The translations under genes and the position numbers were made by a program. A DNA stretch of 8,402 bases from Rickettsiales bacterium (GTDB lineage Bacteria; Pseudomonadota; Alphaproteobacteria; Rickettsiales; UBA1997), in NCBI GenBank assembly GCA_031283795.1, contig JAITBB010000103.1, positions 1 to 8,402 of the forward strand, in the 5' to 3' direction. The notes beneath the pieces were generated by a model. It searched no databases. It saw only the letters and a program-made list of their open reading frames with translations, and had not been told where the DNA came from. Positions 1 to 6,443 of this stretch are shown here, piece after piece (within the stretch, counting starts at the first letter, position 1; each line of letters starts with the position of its first letter).

Positions 1-1
1 A

Positions 2-388
2 GCCAAAAATATAGTGTTGCCACAATCGCATATGCAGCAGAAGAATCAACCACAAAATCTTGGATATCCGGAAGTGCAGAAGTTGTCATATCCATCAATA
101 CATCTACCTGGTTTTGGCCAGGGAATATCACAGCAGCAGACACAGTTTTTTAACCAGCAGCAGCAAGGTTCATTACAACAAATGCAACCACAGCAGTATG
201 ACCAACAACAGCGTTCATTGGCATTCAAACCAATAGATTTATTCAGTGATGAAGAAGAAGAAAATAGAAAGAAAGAGGAGGAGGATAAAAAAAGAAAGAG
301 TGAGGAACACTTGGAGAATATTAATAATGCACTCGAAGAGTTCCCTAGTGGCGGCTTAGTTAGACTTAGACACGGAAAAGGAAAATAG
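2..388 (+). CDS. C-terminal part of a Gln-rich, then charged, hypothetical protein (5' end outside window)
   Basis: I do not recognise this protein. The frame is open to the left edge, so the true start probably lies upstream; a GTG at 14 and an in-frame ATG at 32 are the only internal candidates and neither has a clear ribosome binding site. The visible part has three zones: a Gln/Pro-rich segment with runs such as QQQTQFFNQQQQ, then an acidic and basic segment (DEEEENRKKEEEDKKRK) likely to be helical or coiled-coil, then a short basic tail ending RLRHGKGK. There is no signal peptide or membrane segment in the visible part. The composition is typical of disordered, fast-evolving proteins, including secreted effectors of intracellular bacteria, but nothing here proves secretion. 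The +1 frame stays open past the stop to 455 and also reads as charged sequence, so the annotated C-terminus may be the product of a frameshift. Confidence 0.6.
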   Translation, partial: AKNIVLPQSHMQQKNQPQNLGYPEVQKLSYPSIHLPGFGQGISQQQTQFFNQQQQGSLQQMQPQQYDQQQRSLAFKPIDLFSDEEEENRKKEEEDKKRKSEEHLENINNALEEFPSGGLVRLRHGKGK

Positions 389-472
389 AACCGAAGATCA
401 GGCCATTCGGAAAATTTTGGAGAAAACGGATCCACTCTCATTGAAAAAGAAATAACCAGTGGTCTGTTAATT

Positions 473-512
473 AGCTAGGATCTAAATGTGTCAGCTAGGA
501 TCTAACTGTGTC
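473..512. repeat. 20-bp tandem duplication (two copies, one mismatch)
   Basis: Copies at 473-492 and 493-512 read agctaggatctaaMtgtgtc, with M being A in the first copy and C in the second. The junction is exact. The complementary strand carries TGACACA-like ends, which resemble terminal repeats of some insertion sequences, but no transposase is present. Confidence 0.85.
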
Positions 513-548
513 AAGTTTAGCAAACCGTTAGAAATCCGGATACACTTT

Positions 549-591
549 CCACCCATCCCATTTGGGTGGCCCTGTAGCGGGCATGGGCCAC
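549..591. other. Two overlapping, mutually exclusive hairpins
   Basis: Hairpin 1 pairs CCACCCA (549-555) with TGGGTGG (563-569). Hairpin 2 pairs GTGGCCC (566-572) with GGGCCAC (585-591). The two share 566-569, so only one can form at a time. No T-run follows either of them, so this is not a standard intrinsic terminator. The function is unknown. Confidence 0.45.
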
Positions 592-925
592 TCACTATTT
601 TCCGTTTTTGAGCGATAGAAATGTGGAGCGAAGAATACGGCAATACTGTATTAGATATGGTCTGTCACGGTTCAGAGGTGGTGGGTTACCAGTTTTCTAC
701 TATTTCTCCGTTGACCTATATTCTCTGGCCTCTGGAGTTCTATGGTGGGAGAATTTAGAGTGGAACTAGTCAGGTATTTAGAGAGAAAGCACAATAATAG
801 CCCTAAACCCCACTGCGCACTTGATTCTAGAACTCCTGGAGAGTGCTACTATCCATTGGCGGAGGAACGAATCTTATCTAAAGATGTCCTATAGGCTATG
901 GAGGTGTGTATAAAACTTTGTATCC

Positions 926-954
926 TTTACTTTTAACAATCGTAACTGTAGAAT
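926..954 (+). promoter_or_regulatory. Candidate sigma-70 promoter for recA
   Basis: A -35-like TTTACT (926-931) is followed after 17 bases by a -10-like TAGAAT (949-954), about 35 bases before the recA ATG. I see no GTTC-N7-GTTC or similar alphaproteobacterial LexA box between here and the start codon, so classical SOS control is not suggested. Confidence 0.5.
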
Positions 955-988
955 ATAGCATAGCACGGGAATCAGTGAAATTAGTTCT

Positions 989-2104
989 ATGGCGAGAGTG
1001 GTAGAGAAAAAGAGGGAGGATGACGTGGTCTCGACAAAGGTAGATGTAGTGCCGGTTATAAGTCCAGAAAAGAAGAAGGCGTTGGATATAGCTCTGATGC
1101 AGATTGACAAGCAATTTGGTAAAGGCTCCGCGATGAAGTTCGGCCAGAGACCGATCGAAGGTATTCAGGTTATATCCTCGGGTTCATTGGCCATTGATAC
1201 AGCCCTTGGTGTTGGGGGTTATCCAAGGGGCAGAGTTATAGAGATATATGGTCCGGAGAGTTCCGGAAAGACCACACTAGCAATACACGCTATAGCCGAG
1301 GCTCAGAAAACCGGGCTCACGTGTGCCTTTATAGATGCGGAACATGCCTTTGATCCCTCCTACGCAAAGGCCCTTGGAGTAAATCTCGAAGAACTTGTGA
1401 TATCACAGCCCTCCTACGGCGAAGAGGGTCTAGAGATAGCCGACACCCTTGTCAGATCCGGAGCTATGGATCTAATAGTTATTGACTCAGTGGCAGCTCT
1501 GGTTCCAAGAACGGAATTGGATGGTAATATGGAGGACAATCAAATGGGTCTGCAGGCGAGACTGATGAGCAAAGCTCTGAGAAAGCTGACCGGCTCCATA
1601 TCAAAGACCAACAGCACCGTCATCTTTATAAATCAGATAAGAATGAAGATAGGCGTTATGTTTGGCTCTCCAGAGACAACGACCGGTGGTAATGCTTTAA
1701 AATTCTACGCCTCCGTCAGACTAGACATAAGAAAGACCGGGGTTATAAAGAATAAAGAGCAGATGGTCGGAAATACGACCGTTGTTAAGGTCGTTAAGAA
1801 TAAGGTGGCCCCCCCATTCAGAGTGGCCGGCTTTGAAATATACTATGGAGAAGGCATATCCAAGCTAGGAGAGATAGTGGATCTGGGAGTTGAATATGGT
1901 GTGTTGGAAAAATCTGGCTCCTGGTATTCCTATGGTAATGAGAGGCTGGGCCAGGGTAAGGACAATATAAAGGATTATCTAAAGGCTAATCCCAGAATAG
2001 CCGTAGAAATGGAAAACAGAATCAGAGAAAAACTAGGAACAACCCCAGCCAAACTGGTTGTGGGGAAAATCGACACAGAGGAAGAGCAGGGAGCATCTAG
2101 CTAG
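989..2104 (+). CDS. recA: Recombinase RecA
   Basis: RecA is an ATP-dependent strand-exchange protein that forms filaments on single-stranded DNA during homologous recombination and repair. The 371-residue product contains the RecA core in order: Walker A GPESSGKT (88-95), catalytic Glu in DAEHAFDP (Glu118), Walker B LIVIDS (162-167), loop L1 region [10 protein letters not shown] (178-187), and the nearly invariant block around [14 protein letters not shown] and loop L2 [13 protein letters not shown] (213-240). The C-terminal domain ([12 protein letters not shown] to the acidic tail EEEQ) is present, so the gene is full length. Compared with E. coli RecA there are about 22 extra N-terminal residues before the core. 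The ATG at 989 lacks a clear Shine-Dalgarno sequence, so part of this extension is uncertain. The L1 loop differs from the usual GE(M/I)GDS: Asn replaces Glu, and Glu replaces the second Gly. The gene stands alone between two gene-free stretches. Confidence 0.97.
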   Translation: MARVVEKKREDDVVSTKVDVVPVISPEKKKALDIALMQIDKQFGKGSAMKFGQRPIEGIQVISSGSLAIDTALGVGGYPRGRVIEIYGPESSGKTTLAIHAIAEAQKTGLTCAFIDAEHAFDPSYAKALGVNLEELVISQPSYGEEGLEIADTLVRSGAMDLIVIDSVAALVPRTELDGNMEDNQMGLQARLMSKALRKLTGSISKTNSTVIFINQIRMKIGVMFGSPETTTGGNALKFYASVRLDIRKTGVIKNKEQMVGNTTVVKVVKNKVAPPFRVAGFEIYYGEGISKLGEIVDLGVEYGVLEKSGSWYSYGNERLGQGKDNIKDYLKANPRIAVEMENRIREKLGTTPAKLVVGKIDTEEEQGASS

Positions 2105-2209
2105 GATTCATTACCCACTGGAATTCCTCTATCTCCAATAGGCTGGGCATATGAAATACCATCGGAACTAACCCCTACGGTGTTTCCGATGAATCACTTA
2201 CCCGCTGGA
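2105..2209. repeat. Imperfect direct repeat downstream of recA
   Basis: The segment gattcattacccactgga (2105-2122) recurs as gaatcacttacccgctgga (2191-2209), with two substitutions and one inserted base. Between them lies an 8-bp stem, CATCGGAA (2160-2167) with TTCCGATG (2184-2191), with a 16-base loop and no following T-run. Confidence 0.4.
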
Positions 2210-2259
2210 GCCGTACGTATACGCTCGGAGCATGTGAAGCCTCTCTAGACAAGATCACT

Positions 2260-2323
2260 TTCCTTCGCCAATGGTATATGATACTCTCCGGAAATCCTGG
2301 AAATTATTCCGCCATAGAACTCC
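2260..2323 (-). repeat. Inverted, degenerate copy of sequence upstream of recA
   Basis: On the minus strand, ggagttctatggcgg (2323-2309) and the 30-base segment 2289-2260 (ending ccattggcgaaggaa) match 734-748 (14 of 15) and 838-867 (22 of 30, no gaps) on the plus strand, in the same order. The spacing between the two blocks differs (about 19 versus 89 bases), so the copies differ by an indel. Two collinear matches make chance unlikely. Confidence 0.5.
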
Positions 2324-3001
2324 CGGTATCCTACTATTTCTCTCTACTCCTCCACCGTACCCGGACCTCGAAGAGGGGCAAGGAGGCTACACCGTTATGT
2401 TTAGCCGTCCTAGGAGTGTTCCATAGATCCAGGGCGGCCCCATCCACTCGGATTGGCTCACAGCTAAAAATGAGAAGTCTCTGATCACCTTTCCCTTTAG
2501 AAATATGGCGCCCCGATCTCTCTGGGGAACAATTCTTCACCACAGCTAACACCAGCCAATCTAGTCTCCAATATTTTCCGCTCTGTCTCTCCGGAAATTC
2601 TACTCTCTCTGACATTCTCCGATATCCCGAGCCACAGGCCGAACAGGGAATTATGAAGTTCATATCATTCTTTTTATTTCTGTTTCTAACTTCCCCACTA
2701 ATCCTGCGGTAGGACTAGAGAAAATATTCCTGTGAAATAGTAGCGAATCAACACCAGAGGATGGATATATGCTTTCCAAAGCTCACATGGGAATCCTGGA
2801 TTAGACTCTAACCACCATTTGTAACGATTCTAGGCCACCTCTGCCCATTTCTCTTTCATGTGTAACCACAGCACCCATCTACATTTTCGAATTAATTTAC
2901 AGGGGAATCAGTCACTGGCGCAGTCATCACTGCTGCAGAGCAGAGAGAACTGGTTTTTCCAGAGAATTCAGAGGCAGGAACTGTAGTATTTCCTATCTAA
3001 A

Positions 3002-3045
3002 ATCCGACTAGCCTACCGCTAATGGTAGGCTAGTCGGATCTTTTT
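3002..3045. terminator. Strong intrinsic terminator, probably bidirectional
   Basis: A perfect 16-bp stem (atccgactagcctacc at 3002-3017 with its complement at 3024-3039) closes a 6-base loop. On the plus strand it is followed by CTTTTTCT. On the minus strand it is followed by a shorter TTTT made of the last stem base and 3001-2999. It lies 57 bases past the stop of the minus-strand autotransporter-like gene, so its likely main role is to end that transcript. The better T-run on the plus strand would also stop any transcript running through from recA. Confidence 0.85.
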
Positions 3046-3096
3046 CTATCTCATCCGCCTATAATTGGCAGAAAAATTTACAGTGCCGGCGAAGCT

Positions 3097-5358
3097 CTAG
3101 AAACCATACCTAACACCCAGGCCCAGCTCTCCAAAGTTTTTGAAACCATTTTTGAAAACACCTCCAAGACCACTAGCCCCTTCAGAGGTTTTGTAGCCAA
3201 CGTTCAGTGCAAGCCTATCCCCATTTGAAAACTTTCTCTGAACTCCAAAGGCAAACTCTAGGTTATCCATCTCTTTATAGAGATCTTTGCTATTGCCATT
3301 AGTACCCAGAAGCTGATTATAGGCCAATGTCATGGAAAATCCAAGCAACCTGGAGACAGTTATAATGTTCTCCAGAGCATATCTCATAGTTAGAGAACCC
3401 AACTTTCTTTCGGACATATTATCATGTTTTGCTATAGATGAATTCAAATAGCCCAGCTGTAGCACCGGTTTCAGCCTATAGACCCTAGTTATATCGAATC
3501 CATAGCCAACGGCCAGAGCAGCACCGAAATCATAAGAGCTATATTTCTGGTTATCTTTACCGGAATCCAGTCCTCCAATCTTTGAACTGGCTTTGTTGGC
3601 ATTATAGCCGTAGTAAATGAGAGCGAAGGTGTCTAGGTTATTTACTGGTCTAACTCTCCCCACAACCCCAATTCCCAGGGTCGCCGTAGTAAGGTTCCCA
3701 GTGATTCCATCGCCGCTATTCTCTTTTAGAGAGGTCCCAGATAAATCAAGAGTTATAGACATAGATAGAGAGTACTTATCTTTCATAATTGGGCTATAGC
3801 CGGCGGTGACACCTCCAATATTTGTGTCAGCCAGTCCACCATGACCAGACATACCATAGTCAGCATCTAGCCAATGCCTGTTTTCCTTTTCGGTCACCAG
3901 ATCTCCCATCATTCTGGAGAAGATAATCCTTGAGTTAGCTAAGAGTGTCTCTGAAACTCTTCTATCTCCGTTCTCTAACGGACTTCCAATCTGTTTTTCC
4001 GTCGTGCCAGAAAAAGATCTACCTTTAATGTTCTCCGCCTTTGTTTCTTCATCTTTCCCATCTCCTACTTTTTGCATTACTTTTTTTGGAGTGGAAGAAG
4101 TCTCTGGTTCCCTAGCTGTTTCTTTTGTTGCTCCTTTTGCTATTTCTTCTTTCTTTTTCCCATCTCCTTTTTTTGTTTCAGATCCTCCAGATGTTTTCGG
4201 ATTACTTGGAGCGACTGGTTTACTGCCCTTTCCAGACGATTCAATATCTGAACCATTTTTGAGGTTATTGTAAACACCTGTATCTTTAAGAGGTGCAGCA
4301 ACACTAGATGTATTAGTAATATTAGATGCAGTAATGTTAGTTGTAGATACAGTAGTATTAGCTACAGTAATATTAGCTACAGTAATATTAGCTGCAGTAG
4401 TATTAGCTGCAGTAGTATTAGCTGCAGTAGCATTAGCTACAGTAGCATTAGCTACAGTAGCATTAGATACATCCAACCTGCTTTGAGGGATGAATTTACC
4501 ATCCTTCATAAGGAACTCAGAATAATAGTCAGTATCTTTAATGTTCCCCTCAATGTCATTTCCCAGCAACCCGTTTATGATAAAAGAATTTAGTTGCCCA
4601 ACACCCTTATTTTTTGAGAGGCTCCCTTTAGATTTTGTGAGCAACTCAATCGCCCTATTTACTAATCCACCAACTTCTCCCTCAGAACGCACTAACTCTC
4701 CGCGCGCTTTATTTGCCTTGTCATTATTGCGTTCATCGGCCTTTTTTGAAGTACTTTTTTCGAACTTATCCCCAATATTATTGTAATTCTCCAAAGAGTC
4801 ATTAAAATTCTTCTCGGCCGCTCGCAGTTTACCACCAAGTGCACCCATATCTCGGCTAAGCCCGTTTATTATGCTAGAACCACTTCCATTACTTCCCGCC
4901 AAACCAGCCTCCGATACCGCATAGTCTATAGCCTTCAAGCTTAATTTTAACTGTACTATAGACCATTCCACAAATTCTTGATCTCCGAGACCATTACCAT
5001 CAGTAAAACATGTGCCGTAGCGGCCAGCAGCCATACTATTATTATTCGAAAACTCGCGTCGTCTTGTTATTTTCTTTTTGTTTACCACAAGAAGCTTATC
5101 AACACAATCTTTCAAATCGCTACAGTCTTCATATTTGGTATAACGCGCCCTTTTTTTTGCATCGCTATCCTTATTTGCAGCCAATTCGGTCACCCAACCG
5201 GTCTCCTGAGTCTCGTACGCCGGGGAGGTACCATCCTTCGTATCCGTACTTGGAGAGACATCCAAAGATTTACCCCCCGCACCGGCTAGACTTACCATTA
5301 CGGTGAACCCCATCACCAGAAGCAAACCCCTAACACCCATAATTCCTCGACTAGACAT
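3097..5358 (-). CDS. Autotransporter-like outer membrane protein with N-x-T sequon repeat
   Basis: A 753-residue protein. The start at 5358 is preferred over the upstream GTG at 5403 because AAGGGA lies 6 bases before it and a typical signal peptide follows at once (MSSRGIMGVRGLLLVMG..., cleavage likely near LAGA-GG, residue 27). Residues about 30-295 form a mostly helical, charged region with three Cys (79, 85, 117). Residues 299-350 are a 5-residue repeat, N-x-T-(V/A)-A. Residues about 370-455 are Lys/Glu/Ser/Pro-rich and probably disordered. Residues about 470-753 look like a C-terminal beta-barrel, with alternating hydrophobic strands, many aromatic and Gly residues, and a final strand GELGLGVRYGF ending in Phe, as expected for BAM-inserted outer membrane proteins. 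The architecture fits a type V autotransporter with a surface-exposed passenger. The family assignment is inferred from the C-terminus; the passenger is not recognised. The gene stands alone, with its own promoter and terminator. Confidence 0.82.
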   Translation of the reverse strand: MSSRGIMGVRGLLLVMGFTVMVSLAGAGGKSLDVSPSTDTKDGTSPAYETQETGWVTELAANKDSDAKKRARYTKYEDCSDLKDCVDKLLVVNKKKITRRREFSNNNSMAAGRYGTCFTDGNGLGDQEFVEWSIVQLKLSLKAIDYAVSEAGLAGSNGSGSSIINGLSRDMGALGGKLRAAEKNFNDSLENYNNIGDKFEKSTSKKADERNNDKANKARGELVRSEGEVGGLVNRAIELLTKSKGSLSKNKGVGQLNSFIINGLLGNDIEGNIKDTDYYSEFLMKDGKFIPQSRLDVSNATVANATVANATAANTTAANTTAANITVANITVANTTVSTTNITASNITNTSSVAAPLKDTGVYNNLKNGSDIESSGKGSKPVAPSNPKTSGGSETKKGDGKKKEEIAKGATKETAREPETSSTPKKVMQKVGDGKDEETKAENIKGRSFSGTTEKQIGSPLENGDRRVSETLLANSRIIFSRMMGDLVTEKENRHWLDADYGMSGHGGLADTNIGGVTAGYSPIMKDKYSLSMSITLDLSGTSLKENSGDGITGNLTTATLGIGVVGRVRPVNNLDTFALIYYGYNANKASSKIGGLDSGKDNQKYSSYDFGAALAVGYGFDITRVYRLKPVLQLGYLNSSIAKHDNMSERKLGSLTMRYALENIITVSRLLGFSMTLAYNQLLGTNGNSKDLYKEMDNLEFAFGVQRKFSNGDRLALNVGYKTSEGASGLGGVFKNGFKNFGELGLGVRYGF
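4346..4465 (-). repeat. 15-bp tandem repeat (8 units) encoding NxT(V/A)A
   Basis: Eight perfect-length 15-bp units, plus-strand consensus gctRcagtaRYatta, lie in frame within the autotransporter-like gene. They encode NATVA, NATVA, NATAA, NTTAA, NTTAA, NITVA, NITVA and NTTVS. Three further sequons (NIT, NIT, NTS) follow in degenerate sequence. The unit length is a multiple of three, so copy-number changes would keep the frame. Confidence 0.95.
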
Positions 5359-5490
5359 AAATAATCCCTTTTTTATTAATAAAGCATTTGTGAGACGACT
5401 CACTCCTCAGCAGCGGATCAGTTCGATCCCCCAGAAGGTCTAAATTCCTCTCCGATTCCCCCCTGAGGGGAACCTGCATATTTCGTTGAA

Positions 5491-5518
5491 ATTATAGCGG
5501 AAAAAATTATTTATTCAA
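5491..5518 (-). promoter_or_regulatory. Candidate sigma-70 promoter for the autotransporter-like gene
   Basis: Read on the minus strand, TTGAAT (5518-5513) is followed after 16 bases by a perfect TATAAT (5496-5491). The start codon at 5358 is about 130 bases downstream, giving a fairly long leader with a GC-rich hairpin. Confidence 0.55.
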
Positions 5519-5633
5519 TAGTGTCAGCAAAAATTTCCGGCAGAAAATTGGCTTGAGCGGCATCGGAACTAGCTCACAAAACGCTAAATAAATTGGAATT
5601 GCTCCGAGACAGAAGAAGCTCTGGGCTGAGCGC

Positions 5634-5662
5634 TATACTGGTGTGAAATCAGTATTTATAAT
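5634..5662 (+). promoter_or_regulatory. Possible promoter for thiamine pyrophosphokinase gene
   Basis: A perfect -10 TATAAT (5657-5662) has only a weak -35 partner (TATACT, 5634-5639, spacing 17). It sits about 65 bases before the preferred start codon at 5729. Confidence 0.35.
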
Positions 5663-5728
5663 GGGAATACCGGATTGGGATTGAAAAAAAAGTGGAACCA
5701 TTTATCACATGGGCCATGTACCATAACA

Positions 5729-6382
5729 ATGGAGCCTATGAAGCTGCTGTTTATAGCCAATGGCGGTCTGGGACAGGATCTGGGTGATGAATTCTTCAAC
5801 AGCTTTGACCTGATAGTGTGTGTGGATGGTGGTCTTAATGAGTTGAGTGATAACTATGGACATATCAGACCCACGTTCATCATCGGAGACCTGGATTCGG
5901 CCAGAAGTGATCTTCTGGAAAAATATGGACCCACCGCTACGGTGGTAAAAAAAGATAACCAGGATGAGTCAGATCTAGTATTTTCTCTCAGGTATTTTCT
6001 AGAAAATCGGAATGTCACCATAGACGAGATTACAATAGCGGGAGCGGTCGGCCGCAGAATAGACCATAGTCTCTGCAATATCTTGACCCTCAGACAAATT
6101 CCCAGAGGAATTCAAAGCAGAATGCTAACGGCGCGTGGCGAGGAGCTGTTTCTCGTCAGAGAGAAGCTTACCCTGGGCGGCGTAGAGGGGAAAACACTCT
6201 CCCTCATCCCCCTTACAGAGGTCCACGGACTGTCCTGCTCCGGTACCAGATGGCCCCTGAACGATGTCAATCTTCCCTTCGGCTTTGTAAATGGCATATC
6301 TAACGTCGCGGACAGGGAAACGGTAGTTATCATTCTCACCGAAGGTGAACTATTGGTCGTATTAAATCAGACTATACAGTAG
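5729..6382 (+). CDS. thiN: Thiamine pyrophosphokinase
   Basis: This enzyme transfers a pyrophosphate group from ATP to thiamine, giving thiamine diphosphate, the cofactor of enzymes such as pyruvate dehydrogenase. It lets a cell use scavenged or imported thiamine. The 217-residue product shows the family signatures: DGGLN (33-37), GDLDS (53-57), DNQDESD (76-82), GAVGRRIDHSLCN (105-117), and the C-terminal thiamine-binding-domain pattern WPLNDVNLPFGFVNGISN (175-192). Length matches the family. The frame is open further upstream to a TTG at 5675, but the conserved fold begins at KLLFIANGG, so ATG 5729 or ATG 5738 is the likely start. Neither has an ideal ribosome binding site; GGAG at 5731-5734 is close to 5738. 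The usual GG of the G-x-x-G-G-R-x-D-H motif is GR here (VGRRIDH). The gene is transcribed alone and converges on the small gene at 6444-6881. The symbol follows the Bacillus name and could equally be tpk. Confidence 0.92.
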   Translation: MEPMKLLFIANGGLGQDLGDEFFNSFDLIVCVDGGLNELSDNYGHIRPTFIIGDLDSARSDLLEKYGPTATVVKKDNQDESDLVFSLRYFLENRNVTIDEITIAGAVGRRIDHSLCNILTLRQIPRGIQSRMLTARGEELFLVREKLTLGGVEGKTLSLIPLTEVHGLSCSGTRWPLNDVNLPFGFVNGISNVADRETVVIILTEGELLVVLNQTIQ

Positions 6383-6383
6383 C

Positions 6384-6429
6384 GGGCACTTCTCCTACCA
6401 TAAGCGAATGGTGGAAAGGGAAAGTGCCC
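6384..6429. terminator. Shared hairpin between convergent genes
   Basis: GGGCACTT (6384-6391) pairs with AAGTGCCC (6422-6429), and an inner stem TCC(T)ACCA/TGGTGGA (6393-6400 with 6409-6415) extends the fold. It starts 2 bases after the thiamine pyrophosphokinase stop and lies 15 bases from the end of the convergent gene. No T-run follows in either direction, so it may be a transcript-end stabiliser rather than a complete intrinsic terminator. Confidence 0.5.
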
Positions 6430-6443
6430 CACAAATCTACCAT

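Larger units (their letters stand above)
389..988. other. Gene-free stretch upstream of recA
   Basis: No open frame here looks like a complete gene. The stretch holds the possible frameshifted tail of the Gln-rich gene (to 455), a 20-bp tandem duplication (473-512), two overlapping hairpins (549-591), two segments that match the minus strand downstream of recA (734-748 and 838-867), and the recA promoter near 926-954. Short open stretches exist (621-758 and 742-894), but several frames look equally protein-like, so I do not call them as genes. Decayed coding sequence is the most likely origin. Confidence 0.55.
2105..3096. other. Long gene-free stretch downstream of recA, probably decayed sequence
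   Basis: Nearly 1 kb without a recognisable gene. The longest open frame is 2334-2663 on the minus strand (109 residues, ATG start). It has no ribosome binding site and no recognisable domain, so I treat it as unsupported. Segments 2260-2289 and 2309-2323 match, inverted and in the same order, segments upstream of recA, and 2795-2818 carries a third, weaker match. A minus-strand open stretch ends with a TAG at 2101-2103, overlapping the recA stop in a CTAG palindrome, which hints at a former convergent gene. A strong terminator hairpin lies at 3002-3039. I see no tmRNA, RNase P or SRP RNA signature. Confidence 0.5.
5359..5728. other. Divergent intergenic region between autotransporter-like gene and thiamine pyrophosphokinase gene
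   Basis: This 370-base stretch separates two divergent genes. It holds the minus-strand promoter (5491-5518), a GC-rich hairpin in the likely 5' leader of the autotransporter-like gene (TTCCCC 5456-5461 with GGGGAA 5467-5472), a small hairpin GGATC/GATCC (5415-5429), and a possible plus-strand promoter (5634-5662). I see no thiamine diphosphate riboswitch (no CUGAGA-type core) before the thiamine gene. Confidence 0.55.

Noticed and set aside
621..894. Short plus-strand open stretches upstream of recA (621-758 and 742-894)
   Set aside because: All three frames give protein-like text here and none has a ribosome binding site or a recognisable domain. They are mentioned only as parts of the degenerate repeat.
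880..988. LexA operator before recA
   Set aside because: No GTTC-N7-GTTC, GAAC-N7-GAAC or CTG-N10-CAG-like palindrome is visible near the promoter.
2278..2484. Plus-strand open frame of 68 residues downstream of recA
   Set aside because: Begins without a ribosome binding site, overlaps other open frames on the minus strand and shows no recognisable domain. A short stretch (LPVSYYFS) resembles a frame upstream of recA, but too little to call a gene.
4346..4465. CRISPR array
   Set aside because: The 15-bp units are directly adjacent without spacers and are in frame with a long coding region.
4004..5306. Several plus-strand open frames of 80-100 residues inside the autotransporter-like gene
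   Set aside because: They are antisense shadows of the minus-strand gene, with no ribosome binding sites or recognisable features.
5359..5403. Upstream GTG start for the autotransporter-like protein
   Set aside because: The GAGGA before it has no spacer, and the extra 15 residues would precede a standard signal peptide. The ATG at 5358 has a well-spaced AAGGGA.
5655..5728. Thiamine diphosphate riboswitch before the thiamine pyrophosphokinase gene
   Set aside because: The leader is short and lacks the conserved CUGAGA and partner motifs.
5675..5728. Upstream TTG start for the thiamine pyrophosphokinase
   Set aside because: The added residues are not part of the fold, TTG is a rare start, and the family normally begins just before the KLLFIANGG strand.
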